Source: Streptomyces sp. NBC_01262 | Lineage (GTDB): Bacteria > Actinomycetota > Actinomycetes > Streptomycetales > Streptomycetaceae | DNA: 64,000 nucleotides | Reading direction: 5' to 3' | Assembly (NCBI RefSeq): GCF_036226365.1 | Contig: NZ_CP108462.1 | Span: 1,426,001 to 1,490,000, forward strand | Part shown: in pieces, positions 29,579-38,405 of the stretch | Position numbering within the stretch: the first letter of the stretch is position 1 | How the letters are laid out: the number at the start of each line of letters is the position of its first letter | Program-made: the position numbers and the translations under genes | The notes under the pieces: model-generated | Told to the model about the DNA's origin: nothing | What the model saw: the letters and a program-made list of their open reading frames with translations, nothing else | The model's database searches: none

Positions 29579-31771
29579 ATGGCGCAATCCTTGGTACGGA
29601 GAGCTGTCGCGACAGCGGCAGCCATAGGTATAGGTGTGGCATTCGCCATCGCCTCGGCGGCGGGCGCGTCGGCGTACCAGCCGAGCTCGTCGAACCTGTA
29701 TGTGGCGAACAACACCGCCGCCTGCAACAAGAGCCCCTGCGTTCTCTACCCGAAGTCGGCCCAGCTCGCGAGTGGCCGGATCGTGGCGACGTTCGAGAAC
29801 GACCAGACCGCCCCGGTGGGGCAGACGCTGCCCATCTACAACAGTGACGACAATGGCACGACGTGGTCGAAGCTGTCCGATGTCCAAGCTCCGGCCTACC
29901 TGTCCAGTGACTCCAAGTACGCGAAGTACACGAGCAACTGGACGAACCCCTATCTCTATGTGCTCCCGCAGACGGTCGGCTCCCTGGCCGCCGGCACGCT
30001 GCTGCTCGCGAGCGTCGTCTCGGGCGACGACTACTACTACGAGGAGCAGAAGGCCGCCAACTCCAGCTGGACGCCGACCGCCGACGGCGACCGCAAGGAC
30101 GTGGCGCTCGCGCTGTACTCCAGCACCGATCAGGGCGCGACCTGGAACATCCTGAACATCATCGCCACCGGCAGCTGGCAGGGCGGAAGCGCCGGCGCCC
30201 TCGGCCGGGTCTCGACCGCCAACACCTACGCGCAGGTCGACCCGGTCTGGGAGCCGCACCTGGTCGCCCGCAACGGCCAGCTCGTCGCCTACTACTCCGA
30301 CGAGAACGACTACCTCAGCTACAACGCCACCACCGGAGTGCCGGTCATCGACCCGGACAACGACACGGCGACGGACTCGGGCGGCCAGGTCCTGGTGCAC
30401 AAGACCTGGGACGGCGGCAGCAGCACCGCCTGGAGCTCCCCGGTCGTCGACGTCCCCGGCTCCACGGTGACCATGAGCAGCAGCAAGACGGAGATCGGCG
30501 GCGGCCGCCCCGGCATGACGACGATCGCCCCGACCACCGACGGCAAGTGGCTCCTCACGTATGAGTACTGGGGCGGCGGCACGAACACCCGGTACAAGAT
30601 CGCGGACGATCCGCTGAAGTTCTTCACCGCCACCGACGCCGCGGTCACCGCGCTGCCCGTGCCCTCGGGAGGCAGCACGCTCGCGACGGGCGGCAGCCCC
30701 GTTCTCCTGCCGCTGCCGGACGGACGGATCGTCTACAACGCGGCCGGCAGCGGCAGCGTCTGGGTGAACGAGTCCGGTCTGAGCACCGGCACCTGGAAGC
30801 AGTACCAGACCTCGATCGCCGCCGGTTACAGCCGTCACCTCCAGTACGTCGACGGCACCGGACGCGTCCTCATCCTCCAGGCCTCGTGGAGCGGCGGCAG
30901 CGTCGGGCCCGTGCACTACGCCGAGGTCGACCTCGGCCGGTCCGACGGCGTCTACGACACCCTCGTCAACCGCCTGACCGGTCAGGTCCTCAGCCCCGAC
31001 ACCGGAAAGACGCAGGACGCGAACCTGACCGGAAACGTCGCCGACCTCGTCCTGAAGGCCCAGTCCTCCACGGACGACTCGCAGCGCTGGCATCTCACGA
31101 CCAAGGGCAGCAACGTGACGCTGCTCAACAAGACCGGTGGCCGCTCGGTCGCCATCTGGACGGGCACCGCGACGGCCGGGCAGAAGCTGGCCCAGTGGGT
31201 CGACGACGGGGCCACCGACAAGCAGTGGACCCTGGTCGCGGCGACCACCAGCGGGTACTACAAGCTCCGCTCGGTCCGTAACACCAGCCTGTATGCGACG
31301 GGAGCGACCGCGGGCGGCTCCGTCACCCTGGCGTCGTCGGTCGACGACGGCTCGCAGGACTGGCAGCTCGTCCCGGACGCCCTGCCGACCGACGTCTCCT
31401 TCACGCTGAAGGGCAGCTACTCCAGTCGCTGCCTCGACGTGCCGAACGGCGCGACGGGTGTGCAGGTGCAGATCTACGACTGCTCCGGCAACGCCAACCA
31501 GCTCATCACGCAGACCACCGCGGGCGAGCTCCGCGTCGCCGGCAAGTGCCTGGCCGCGGACGGTGACGGCACCACCGCCGGCACCAAGCTCATCCTGTGG
31601 GCCTGCAACGGGAAGAACAGCCAGAAGTGGGCCTTCCGGCTGGACGGAACCATCGTCAACCGCTCCAACGGTCTCGTCATCGACGTCACCAGCTGGGGAA
31701 CGGCCAACGGATCGAAGGTGCAGCTGTACACGGGTCTCGGTAACGCCACCCAGAAGTGGAGCCGCGCCTAG
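29579..31771 (+). CDS. Secreted sialidase-superfamily beta-propeller hydrolase with two ricin-type lectin domains
   Basis: A 730-residue exported protein. The signal peptide ends near ASAY (residue ~33). The propeller (about 40-460) has Asp-box motifs (SDDNGTTW, STDQGATW) and resembles BNR/GH93-like exo-glycosidases; the exact substrate is not clear. Two ricin B trefoils follow (about 465-590 and 600-730) with QRW, KQW and QKW repeats for binding carbohydrate. ATG at 29579 is preferred over 29558 because AGAGGA lies 7 bp before it. A LacI operator lies upstream. It probably releases sugars that feed the ABC importer and GH3 enzyme. Confidence 0.85.
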   Translation: MAQSLVRRAVATAAAIGIGVAFAIASAAGASAYQPSSSNLYVANNTAACNKSPCVLYPKSAQLASGRIVATFENDQTAPVGQTLPIYNSDDNGTTWSKLSDVQAPAYLSSDSKYAKYTSNWTNPYLYVLPQTVGSLAAGTLLLASVVSGDDYYYEEQKAANSSWTPTADGDRKDVALALYSSTDQGATWNILNIIATGSWQGGSAGALGRVSTANTYAQVDPVWEPHLVARNGQLVAYYSDENDYLSYNATTGVPVIDPDNDTATDSGGQVLVHKTWDGGSSTAWSSPVVDVPGSTVTMSSSKTEIGGGRPGMTTIAPTTDGKWLLTYEYWGGGTNTRYKIADDPLKFFTATDAAVTALPVPSGGSTLATGGSPVLLPLPDGRIVYNAAGSGSVWVNESGLSTGTWKQYQTSIAAGYSRHLQYVDGTGRVLILQASWSGGSVGPVHYAEVDLGRSDGVYDTLVNRLTGQVLSPDTGKTQDANLTGNVADLVLKAQSSTDDSQRWHLTTKGSNVTLLNKTGGRSVAIWTGTATAGQKLAQWVDDGATDKQWTLVAATTSGYYKLRSVRNTSLYATGATAGGSVTLASSVDDGSQDWQLVPDALPTDVSFTLKGSYSSRCLDVPNGATGVQVQIYDCSGNANQLITQTTAGELRVAGKCLAADGDGTTAGTKLILWACNGKNSQKWAFRLDGTIVNRSNGLVIDVTSWGTANGSKVQLYTGLGNATQKWSRA

Positions 31772-31804
31772 GAGCCCCTCCGGCGGCCGGTTCCGCCCTC
31801 AAAT

Positions 31805-31842
31805 CGCCGGGCGGGCTGAATTCACATTCAGCCCGTCCGGCG
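31805..31842. terminator. Bidirectional terminator hairpin between convergent genes
   Basis: A 17-bp stem with one mismatch (CGCCGGGCGGGCTGAAT against ATTCAGCCCGTCCGGCG) and a TCAC loop. It follows the hydrolase stop by 33 bp and contains the stop codon of the second lacI gene. Confidence 0.85.
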
Positions 31843-32859
31843 ACCGGACGTCGACGTGCGCAGCACGAGTTCCGTGGCCAGCTCGATCCGGGGGGACGCG
31901 GGCGGCCGGCCCTCGGCCACCTCCATCAGCATCCGGGTCGCCTCGTGGCCCAGTTGCTCGAACGGCTGCCGTACGGCGCTCAGCGGCGGGCAGGCCATGG
32001 CCGCGACCAGGGTGTCGTCGAAGGACATGACCGCCAGGTCGTGGGGGACGCCGAGCCCCTGCTGGCGGGCGGCTTCCAGGACCCCGAGGGCCTGGGAGTC
32101 GCTCGCGGCGAAGATGGCGGTTGGCGGCCGGTCGGAGCGCAGGATCCGCAGGCTGGCCGCCAGACCCTCGTCGAAGTCGAAGTCGGTCGAGCGCACGATC
32201 GCGGGGTCGTACTCGATCCCGGCCTCCTCCAGCGCGGCCCGGTAGCCGTGCAGCCGGGCCGATCCGGTGAGCGAGTGCGACCGGCCGGCGACCATGCCGA
32301 TCCGGGTGTGGCCGCGCTCCAGGAGGTGCCGTACGGCGTCCCGGGCGCCGTTCCAGTTCGTCACCCCGATGCTCGGGATGTCCGGTGAGGGCTCGCTGAG
32401 CGGATCGATCAGCACCACCGGAAGCTGCTGCTCGACGATGCGGCGCTGGTCCTCCTCGGACAGCATCGAGATCACGATGATCAGCCCCGCCGCACCCAGC
32501 GCCACACAGTCCTGCAGCCACTGCGAGATCGGCCGCCTGCTCGTCGTCCCGGTCACCACGTCGATGCCGAGCTCGCCGGCCGCCTCGACGATCCCCCGGG
32601 CGACCTCCAGCGTGTACGGCCCTGACAGGTCCCGGAACACCGCGATGATCTGCCGGGGGACCACCCGGTCCCGCTCCCACGGGCGCAGATAACCGTGGCG
32701 CGCCAGCAGTTCCTCGACCCGGGCACGCGTCGCCGCGCCGACGTCACGACGCCGGTGCACCACCTTCGACACGGTGCTGAGCGAGACTCCCGCCTCGGTC
32801 GCGATGCTCGTCAGCAGACCGTACTGCTGGTCCACCTGTGCCTTGCCCTGAACTGTCAC
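31828..32859 (-). CDS. LacI-family repressor 2, paralogue of repressor 1
   Basis: A 343-residue repressor with the helix-turn-helix SIATEAGVSLSTVSKVV and a LacI core (GLIIVISML, RIGMVAGRS, AIFAASDSQALG). Most residues in the DNA-reading helix are the same as in repressor 1, so both may bind the same CGAAAS-type sites. It starts with GTG at 32859. The two repressors flank the secreted hydrolase, which points to local duplication. No palindrome of that type was seen in its own upstream gap. Confidence 0.92.
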   Translation of the reverse strand: MTVQGKAQVDQQYGLLTSIATEAGVSLSTVSKVVHRRRDVGAATRARVEELLARHGYLRPWERDRVVPRQIIAVFRDLSGPYTLEVARGIVEAAGELGIDVVTGTTSRRPISQWLQDCVALGAAGLIIVISMLSEEDQRRIVEQQLPVVLIDPLSEPSPDIPSIGVTNWNGARDAVRHLLERGHTRIGMVAGRSHSLTGSARLHGYRAALEEAGIEYDPAIVRSTDFDFDEGLAASLRILRSDRPPTAIFAASDSQALGVLEAARQQGLGVPHDLAVMSFDDTLVAAMACPPLSAVRQPFEQLGHEATRMLMEVAEGRPPASPRIELATELVLRTSTSGRRTG

Positions 32860-32936
32860 CCGGCGCCTCCGCGAACCAACGGTACCGAGCCGTCACGCAC
32901 AGGGCGGAACCACCTCCGACGGATGCGCCGGATCGG

Positions 32937-32965
32937 CCCCGCACGACCGGAGCGATCGTGCGGGG
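32937..32965 (-). terminator. Hairpin after the ferredoxin reductase gene
   Basis: CCCCGCACGA and TCGTGCGGGG form a 10-bp perfect stem with a 9-nt loop in the gap after the fprA stop codon (minus strand). Also shields lacI-2 from upstream transcription. Confidence 0.7.
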
Positions 32966-32996
32966 CGGTGGACCGTCCGTGTCGGACGAGGCGCGG

Positions 32997-34361
32997 CTAC
33001 GCGCCGCTGGCGTCGAGCATCTCCTCGCGCTCGACGACCTTGACCCGCTCGCGGCCCTGCGGCTCGCCGAGGGCGCGCTCGTGGGCGTCGAGGCGGTGCC
33101 AGCCGTCCCAGGTGGTGTAGCGCACACCGCGCTCGCGCAGGTGCGCCTCGATCGCGTCCTCGCCGGGGGCGGCGGGCGAGGTGAGGCGGCCGGCGGCGTG
33201 GTCGGCGAGGAGGCAGGCGACGGTCTCGTTGGCGTCGCCCTTGGTGTGGCCGATGAGGCCGACGGGGCCGCGCTTGATCCAGCCGGTGACGTAGGTGGAG
33301 GGGAGGTGGGCGCCGTCGCCGTCCAGGACCCGGCCGGCCTCGTGGGGGACGGTGCCGGAGACCGGGTCGAAGGGCAGCTTGGGCAGTTCCTCGGACAGGT
33401 AGCCCACCGCGCGGTAGACCGCCTGCAGCGGCCAGTCGCGGAAGCGGCCGGTGCCGCGGACATTGCCGGTGCCGTCCAGCTCGGTGCGCTCGGTGCGCAG
33501 GGCGGAGACCTGGCCGTCCTCGCCGAGGATCTCGGTCGGGGACTCGAAGAAGTGCAGGTAGAGCTTGTGCGGGCGGTCGCCGATGTCGCGGATGGCCCAG
33601 TTCTCCAGGGTGGAGGCGACCATGTCGGCCTGCTTGTTGCCGCGCCGGGTGGCGATCGAGCCGTCGTCGTAATCGATGTCCTCGGGGTCGACGATGACCT
33701 CGATGTTCGGGGAGTGGTTCAGCTCGCGCAGCTCCAGCGGGCTGAACTTGGCCTGGGCGGGTCCGCGCCGGCCGAAGACGTGCACCTCAAGGGCCTTGTT
33801 GGCCTTGAGCCCGTCGTACACGTTCGGCGGGATCTCGGTGGGCAGCAGTTCGTCGGCGGTCTTGGCCAGCACGCGGGCCACGTCGAGGGCGACATTGCCG
33901 ACGCCGAGGACGGCGACCTTCTCCGCCTCCAGGGGCCAGGTGCGCGGGACGTCGGGGTGGCCGTCGTACCAGGAGACGAAGTCGGCCGCGCCGTAGGAGC
34001 CGTCCAGCTCGACGCCCGGGATGTCCAGCGGGCGGTCGGCGCTGGCGCCGGTGGAGAAGACCACGGCGTCGTAGAACCGGTGCAGGTCGTCCAGCGCCAG
34101 GTCGGACGGGTAGTCGACGTTCCCGAAGAGCCGGATCTGGGGCTTGTCCAGGACCTGGTGCAGCGCGTTGACGATGCCCTTGATCCGCGGGTGGTCCGGC
34201 GCGACGCCGTAGCGGATCAGGCCGAACGGCGCGGGCATCCGCTCGAACAGGTCGATGGAGACCCCGGGATCGGCGGCGGCGTCGGACTTCAGCAGGGCAT
34301 CGGCGGCGTAGATCCCGGCGGGACCGGCCCCGACGATGGCCACCCGTATGGCGCGTGACAT
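32997..34361 (-). CDS. fprA: Ferredoxin/adrenodoxin-NADP+ reductase, FprA type
   Basis: A 454-residue flavoprotein of the adrenodoxin-reductase family. FAD motif IVGAGPAGIYAA at residues 8-19, MPAPFGLIRYGVAPDH, NADP motif VLGVGNVALDVAR and VTGWIKRGPVGLIGHTK are all in place. It passes electrons from NADPH to ferredoxins, for example to supply P450 or Rieske oxygenases. ATG at 34361 matches the family N-terminus. A 28-bp dyad just upstream may control it. It opens the catabolic region and may supply oxygenases encoded elsewhere. Confidence 0.94.
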   Translation of the reverse strand: MSRAIRVAIVGAGPAGIYAADALLKSDAAADPGVSIDLFERMPAPFGLIRYGVAPDHPRIKGIVNALHQVLDKPQIRLFGNVDYPSDLALDDLHRFYDAVVFSTGASADRPLDIPGVELDGSYGAADFVSWYDGHPDVPRTWPLEAEKVAVLGVGNVALDVARVLAKTADELLPTEIPPNVYDGLKANKALEVHVFGRRGPAQAKFSPLELRELNHSPNIEVIVDPEDIDYDDGSIATRRGNKQADMVASTLENWAIRDIGDRPHKLYLHFFESPTEILGEDGQVSALRTERTELDGTGNVRGTGRFRDWPLQAVYRAVGYLSEELPKLPFDPVSGTVPHEAGRVLDGDGAHLPSTYVTGWIKRGPVGLIGHTKGDANETVACLLADHAAGRLTSPAAPGEDAIEAHLRERGVRYTTWDGWHRLDAHERALGEPQGRERVKVVEREEMLDASGA

Positions 34362-34399
34362 GGAGCAACCTTCCTTTGGCACAGCTGCCCACAGTACGC

Positions 34400-34427
34400 G
34401 ACAGGGTAAGGCTACCCTTACCCTGTC
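34400..34427. promoter_or_regulatory. Perfect 28-bp dyad upstream of fprA, candidate iron-box-like operator
   Basis: GACAGGGTAAGG and CCTTACCCTGTC are exact complements around a CTAC spacer, 38 bp before the fprA start. The centre (GGTAAGGCTACCC) partly resembles DtxR/DmdR iron boxes, about 12 of 19 positions by hand. A terminator role for the upstream SDR gene cannot be excluded, but the AT-containing arms and position favour an operator. Confidence 0.55.
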
Positions 34428-34471
34428 CACTCCTTGAACGGCGCCCGCTCACGCCACGGGTTCCACGGGCC

Positions 34472-35389
34472 TCACAGGCCCGCCGGGGGCCGGTTGCCGA
34501 GCGCGTCGGCGTTGGGGGCGGCCTTGGCGACGAGGTCGGGGACGACGCCGGACAGCTCGGCCGGGTCCCAGCGGGAGGGGTGGGTGGCGGCGGGGCCGTT
34601 GGCCCAGCCCTCCAGGACCGTGATCCTGCTCCCGTAGACGCCGAAGATCCGGCCGGTGACCTCGCGGGAGCGGTCGGAGCCGAGCCAGACGGCCAGCGGC
34701 GAGATCGCGTCGGGGCTGAGGTCGGTGGCGGCGGCCATGCGGTGCATGACGTCGATGTCGTCGGTGAGCCGGGTGAGGGCGGTGGGGGCGATGGCGTTGA
34801 CAGTGACCCCGTAGCGGGCGAGCTCGGCGGCGGCGGTGATGGTGAGGCTGGCGATGGCGGCCTTGGCGGAGGCGTAGTTGCCCTGGCCGGGGTTGCCGAA
34901 GAGGCCGGAGGTGGAGGTGGTGTTGATGACCCGGGCGTCGTTGGCGGCGCCGTCCTTGGCACGCTGCCGCCAGTAGCGGGCGGCGTGGTGGAGAGCGGCG
35001 AGGCTGCCCTTGAGGTGGACGGCGATGACGCTGTCCCAGTCCTGCTCGGTCATGGTGACGATCATGCGGTCGCGCAGGATCCCGGCGTTGTTGACCAGGA
35101 CGTCCAGGCCGCCGAAGGACTCCACCGCCTGGGCGATCAGCTTCTCGGCCCCGGCCCAGGAGGAGATGTCGTCGGTGTTGGCGACCGCCTCGCCACCGGC
35201 GGTCCGGATCTCCTCGACGACCGCCGCCGCCGGGCCTCCCGAGGCCCCGCCGCCGTCCCGGCCGCCGCCCAGGTCGTTGACGACGACCTTCGCGCCGTGG
35301 GCGGCGAAGGCGAGCGCGTGGGCCCGCCCTATTCCGTTGCCGGCGCCCGTGATCACCACGACGCGGCCCTCGCACAGCTCTGCGGACAT
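34472..35389 (-). CDS. SDR-family (3R)-hydroxyacyl-CoA dehydrogenase, HSD17B4/MFE-2-like
   Basis: A 305-residue short-chain dehydrogenase. NAD-binding TGAGNGIGRAHA, then VVVNDLGGG, NNAGILRDRM, active-site Ser in NTTSTSGLFG and YASAK (Tyr/Lys). The NDLG loop and GLFGNPGQGNYASAK segment match MFE-2/ChsB1-type enzymes that oxidise 3-hydroxyacyl-CoA of bulky side chains. The long C-terminal extension is typical of this subgroup. ATG at 35389 is the start. It is divergent from the GNAT fusion gene, and has a close relative at 43361-44269. Confidence 0.9.
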   Translation of the reverse strand: MSAELCEGRVVVITGAGNGIGRAHALAFAAHGAKVVVNDLGGGRDGGGASGGPAAAVVEEIRTAGGEAVANTDDISSWAGAEKLIAQAVESFGGLDVLVNNAGILRDRMIVTMTEQDWDSVIAVHLKGSLAALHHAARYWRQRAKDGAANDARVINTTSTSGLFGNPGQGNYASAKAAIASLTITAAAELARYGVTVNAIAPTALTRLTDDIDVMHRMAAATDLSPDAISPLAVWLGSDRSREVTGRIFGVYGSRITVLEGWANGPAATHPSRWDPAELSGVVPDLVAKAAPNADALGNRPPAGL

Positions 35390-35403
35390 CACCGTCTCCT
35401 CGC

Positions 35404-35422
35404 TTAAATATTTAACTGAATC
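35404..35422. promoter_or_regulatory. AT-rich dyad in divergent SDR/GNAT promoter
   Basis: TTAAATATTTAA (35404-35415) is a perfect 12-bp palindrome in an otherwise GC-rich region. It overlaps TTTAACTGAATC (35411-35422), similar to TTTAACGGATTC at 55332 and GTCAACGGATTC at 58601. Candidate binding site of a shared repressor, probably TetR-type. Confidence 0.45.
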
Positions 35423-35456
35423 ATCTGAATGTATCCAGGTGTCGTAGACTCGCGCA

Positions 35457-37826
35457 ATGACCCGGTATCCCGACGAGCTGGAACGCGCCGGACTCTCCAC
35501 CCGGGGCCAGTCCACCTTCATCCGCCCCATCCGGCCCGACGACGCCGACCGCCTGGTCGCCTTCGTCGGCGGACTGTCGCGCGAGACGCTCTTCTACCGC
35601 TCCCTCGGCGTCACCGTCCGGGTCCGCGACGACCTGATCCGGCGCGCCGCGCGGGTGGACTACCTCGACGAGCTGGCCCTGGTCGCGCTGCTCGGCGAGG
35701 ACATCATCGGGGTCGCCCGCTACGTACGCGTCGAGGGCCACCCCGACCGCGCCGAGGTGGCCTTCACCGTCCGCGACGACCGCCAGGGCGAGGGCCTGGG
35801 CAGACTGCTCCTGGAGCGGATCGCCGCGGCCGCCCGCGAGCGCGGCATCCGGATCCTCGAAGCCGACGTGCTCGCCGACAACGTCCGGATGATCAGGGTG
35901 TTCGAGGGCGCCGGCTTCCGCGTCGAGGCCGGGCCCCCGGGGCGGGTGCGGCACTTCGACATCGCCATCGACCCGCAGTCCCTCGCCGTGACGCGTGCCG
36001 AGCGGCGCGAGCACACCGCCGTACGGCGCTCGCTGCGGGCGCTGCTGGAGCCGGGCTCCGTGGCGGTCGTCGGCGCCAACCGCGAGCCCCTGACCATCGG
36101 CCACGAGATCGTGGCGAACCTGCTGCGGGGCGGTTTCGAGGGGCCGGTGTACCCGGTCAACCCGCATGCCGGGGAGGTCGCGGGGCTGCGGGCGTACGGA
36201 GCGGTGCGGGAGCTGCCGGAGGCGCCGGACCTGGCGGTGGTGGCCGTACGGGCGGAGTCGGTGCCGGAGGTGGTGCGGGAGTGCGCCGAGCTCGGGGTGC
36301 AGGCGGTCGTGGTCGTGTCCACCGGGTTCGGCGAGACCGGCGAGGCGGGGCGGGCCGCCGAGCTGGAGCTGGCCCGGTTCGCACGTGCCTCGGGGATGCG
36401 GCTGGTCGGGCCGAACTGCATGGGCGTCGTCAACACCACCCCCGCCGCCCGGCTGGCCGCCACCTTCTCCCCCGCCCTGCCGCCGCCCGGCCGGGTCGCC
36501 ATGTCCAGCCAGTCCGGGCCACTGGGGCTCACCGTGCTCGACCTGGCCCGGCGGCTCGGCCTCGGCTTCTCCGGATTCGTCTCGGTCGGCCACGCCGTGG
36601 ACGTCTCCACCAACGACCTGCTCCAGTGGTGGGACCAGGACCCCGACACCTCCGTGATCCTGCTCCACCTCGAACACTTCGGGAACCCGCGCCGCTTCGC
36701 CCGGATCGCCCGCCGCATCGCCGCCCACAAGCCGATCATCGCCGTCCACCCCGGACCGGCGGACTCCTCCGACGGCCGCTCCGAGGCCACCGTCAGCTCC
36801 CTGTTCGCCCAGTCCGGCGTGATCCGCACCCGTACGCTGCAGGAGCTGTTCGACGTCGGGCTGCTGCTGGCCCACCAGCCGCCCCCTCAGGGCAACCGCG
36901 TCGCGATCATCACCAACGCCGGCGGCCCGGCGGCCCTCACGGCGGGCGCCTGCGTCGCCAACGGGCTGCGGATCGCGGCCCTCGCGGACCTCTCCCCCAC
37001 CGCCGCCGCCCGGGACTACCGGCAGGCACTGGACGCCCTGCTGGCGGACGACGGCGTGGACGCGGCCGTCGTCCTCTTCATGCCCCCGCTCGCCGACGCC
37101 GCCGACGAGGTGGCCTCTGCCATCCTCGATGCCTCCGCCGCGCACCCGGCGAAGCCCGTCGTGGCCAGCTTCCTGTCCAGGGCCGGCGTCACCGAACTGC
37201 TGCGCCGCGACGACCACGTTGTCCCCACCTTCGCCTTCCCCGAGTCGGCCGCCGCGGCCCTCGGCCACGCCGCCGCGTACCAGGCCTGGCGCTCCCGCCC
37301 CTCCGGCGTCTCCCCCGCCCTCCCCGGCCTCGACCCCGACCGCGCCCGTGCCCTGGCCGCCGCCCACGGCCCCGGGCCGCTGCCCGACGCCGCCGCCGAG
37401 GCCCTCCTCGACGCCTACGGCATCGCCCTGGGCTCCCCCGCCCCGGGCCCCGGCACCGACGCCTTCCTCGGCGTCACCACCGACCCCGTCTTCGGCCCCG
37501 TCATCACCTTCGGCCTCACCGGCGAGTACGCCGACCTCATGGGCGACATCGCCTACCGCATCACCCCGCTCAGCGACCGCGACGCCCACGAGATGGTCCG
37601 CTCGCTGCGAGCCGCGCCCCTCCTGTCCGGCGTGGACCTGGCAGCCGTCGAGCAGACCCTGCTCCGCATCTCCGCCATGGTCGAAGACCTCCCGGAGATC
37701 GCTGAAATGGACCTCCGCCCGGTCCGGCTGCTGCCCCCAGGCAGGGGCGTGGCCATTTCCGGGGCCCGCATCCAGCTCTCGGCGAGCCGACGAGTGACCA
37801 ACGTGCGGGCCGAGCGGTCTACGTAG
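35457..37826 (+). CDS. GNAT acetyltransferase fused to degenerate ADP-forming acyl-CoA synthetase (SlPatA-like)
   Basis: A 789-residue protein. The GNAT domain (about 15-170) has the acetyl-CoA loop RQGEGLG. A CoA-binding domain follows (about 195-290) and then a succinyl-CoA-ligase-like part (MSSQSGPLG). The usual SHTG phospho-His segment is absent, and the ATP-grasp part is shortened: YGIAL is joined almost directly to GVTTDPVFG, losing roughly 70-80 residues that bind ATP. The order GNAT-first matches the S. lividans lysine acetyltransferase SlPatA, which acts on acyl-CoA synthetases. Its place in a CoA-catabolic cluster fits control of a ligase by acylation. Confidence 0.85.
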   Translation: MTRYPDELERAGLSTRGQSTFIRPIRPDDADRLVAFVGGLSRETLFYRSLGVTVRVRDDLIRRAARVDYLDELALVALLGEDIIGVARYVRVEGHPDRAEVAFTVRDDRQGEGLGRLLLERIAAAARERGIRILEADVLADNVRMIRVFEGAGFRVEAGPPGRVRHFDIAIDPQSLAVTRAERREHTAVRRSLRALLEPGSVAVVGANREPLTIGHEIVANLLRGGFEGPVYPVNPHAGEVAGLRAYGAVRELPEAPDLAVVAVRAESVPEVVRECAELGVQAVVVVSTGFGETGEAGRAAELELARFARASGMRLVGPNCMGVVNTTPAARLAATFSPALPPPGRVAMSSQSGPLGLTVLDLARRLGLGFSGFVSVGHAVDVSTNDLLQWWDQDPDTSVILLHLEHFGNPRRFARIARRIAAHKPIIAVHPGPADSSDGRSEATVSSLFAQSGVIRTRTLQELFDVGLLLAHQPPPQGNRVAIITNAGGPAALTAGACVANGLRIAALADLSPTAAARDYRQALDALLADDGVDAAVVLFMPPLADAADEVASAILDASAAHPAKPVVASFLSRAGVTELLRRDDHVVPTFAFPESAAAALGHAAAYQAWRSRPSGVSPALPGLDPDRARALAAAHGPGPLPDAAAEALLDAYGIALGSPAPGPGTDAFLGVTTDPVFGPVITFGLTGEYADLMGDIAYRITPLSDRDAHEMVRSLRAAPLLSGVDLAAVEQTLLRISAMVEDLPEIAEMDLRPVRLLPPGRGVAISGARIQLSASRRVTNVRAERST

Positions 37827-38373
37827 CAGAGACAGCCGCCCGGTGGCGGTAGAGGTCACGGAGGAGGGCGATCTCCGCCCCGTGGTGGGTGATCTCGTCG
37901 ACGGCCCGGAACATCAGCCCGAGGTAGGTGAAGACATGGATCTCCTCGGTGAGCGGGCCGCAACCGTGGGCCAGCGCCGCGTCGTCGAGTCCGGATATGC
38001 GGGCGCGGAACCGGGCGAAGTCCCCGTCCAGCTCGGCGATCGCCTCCGCCGCGGTGCCGGGCCACACCGCTGCCTCGCCGGGCCATCCGCCGACGCCCAC
38101 CGGGAATTTGTCGAAGGCGAGCTTCACATAGACGTCAAGGCACTCCACACCGATGTGCCACATCCGCCACGCGATCGAGGTGAACGGCGCCGGGACGGGA
38201 TCGGGCTCCGTCTTCTCGGCCCGCGGCACCCCGTCGGCCCCCGGCCGCAGCGACCAGCCGCCGGGCACCGGCTCCCACAGGTACTCGTCGTCGGTGAGCC
38301 CGTCGAGCCGCGCGAGCAGGCGCGCGTGGACGTTGTCGTAGACCGCGAGGAGTTCTTCGCCGAAGGACGTCAT
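37819..38373 (-). CDS. DinB-superfamily protein
   Basis: A 184-residue four-helix-bundle protein of the DinB/YfiT type. The segment WRMWHIGVECLDVYV has the first conserved His, and VDEITHHGAEIALLRDLY near the end supplies the others expected to hold a metal. Such proteins include thiol-dependent (mycothiol) transferases, but the substrate is unknown. ATG at 38373. It overlaps the convergent GNAT fusion gene by 8 bp and is the last gene of the minus-strand run starting at 43212. Confidence 0.85.
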   Translation of the reverse strand: MTSFGEELLAVYDNVHARLLARLDGLTDDEYLWEPVPGGWSLRPGADGVPRAEKTEPDPVPAPFTSIAWRMWHIGVECLDVYVKLAFDKFPVGVGGWPGEAAVWPGTAAEAIAELDGDFARFRARISGLDDAALAHGCGPLTEEIHVFTYLGLMFRAVDEITHHGAEIALLRDLYRHRAAVSAT

Positions 38374-38405
38374 GCTCCCCACGGTAGGCCGGGCCACTGA
38401 CAGTC

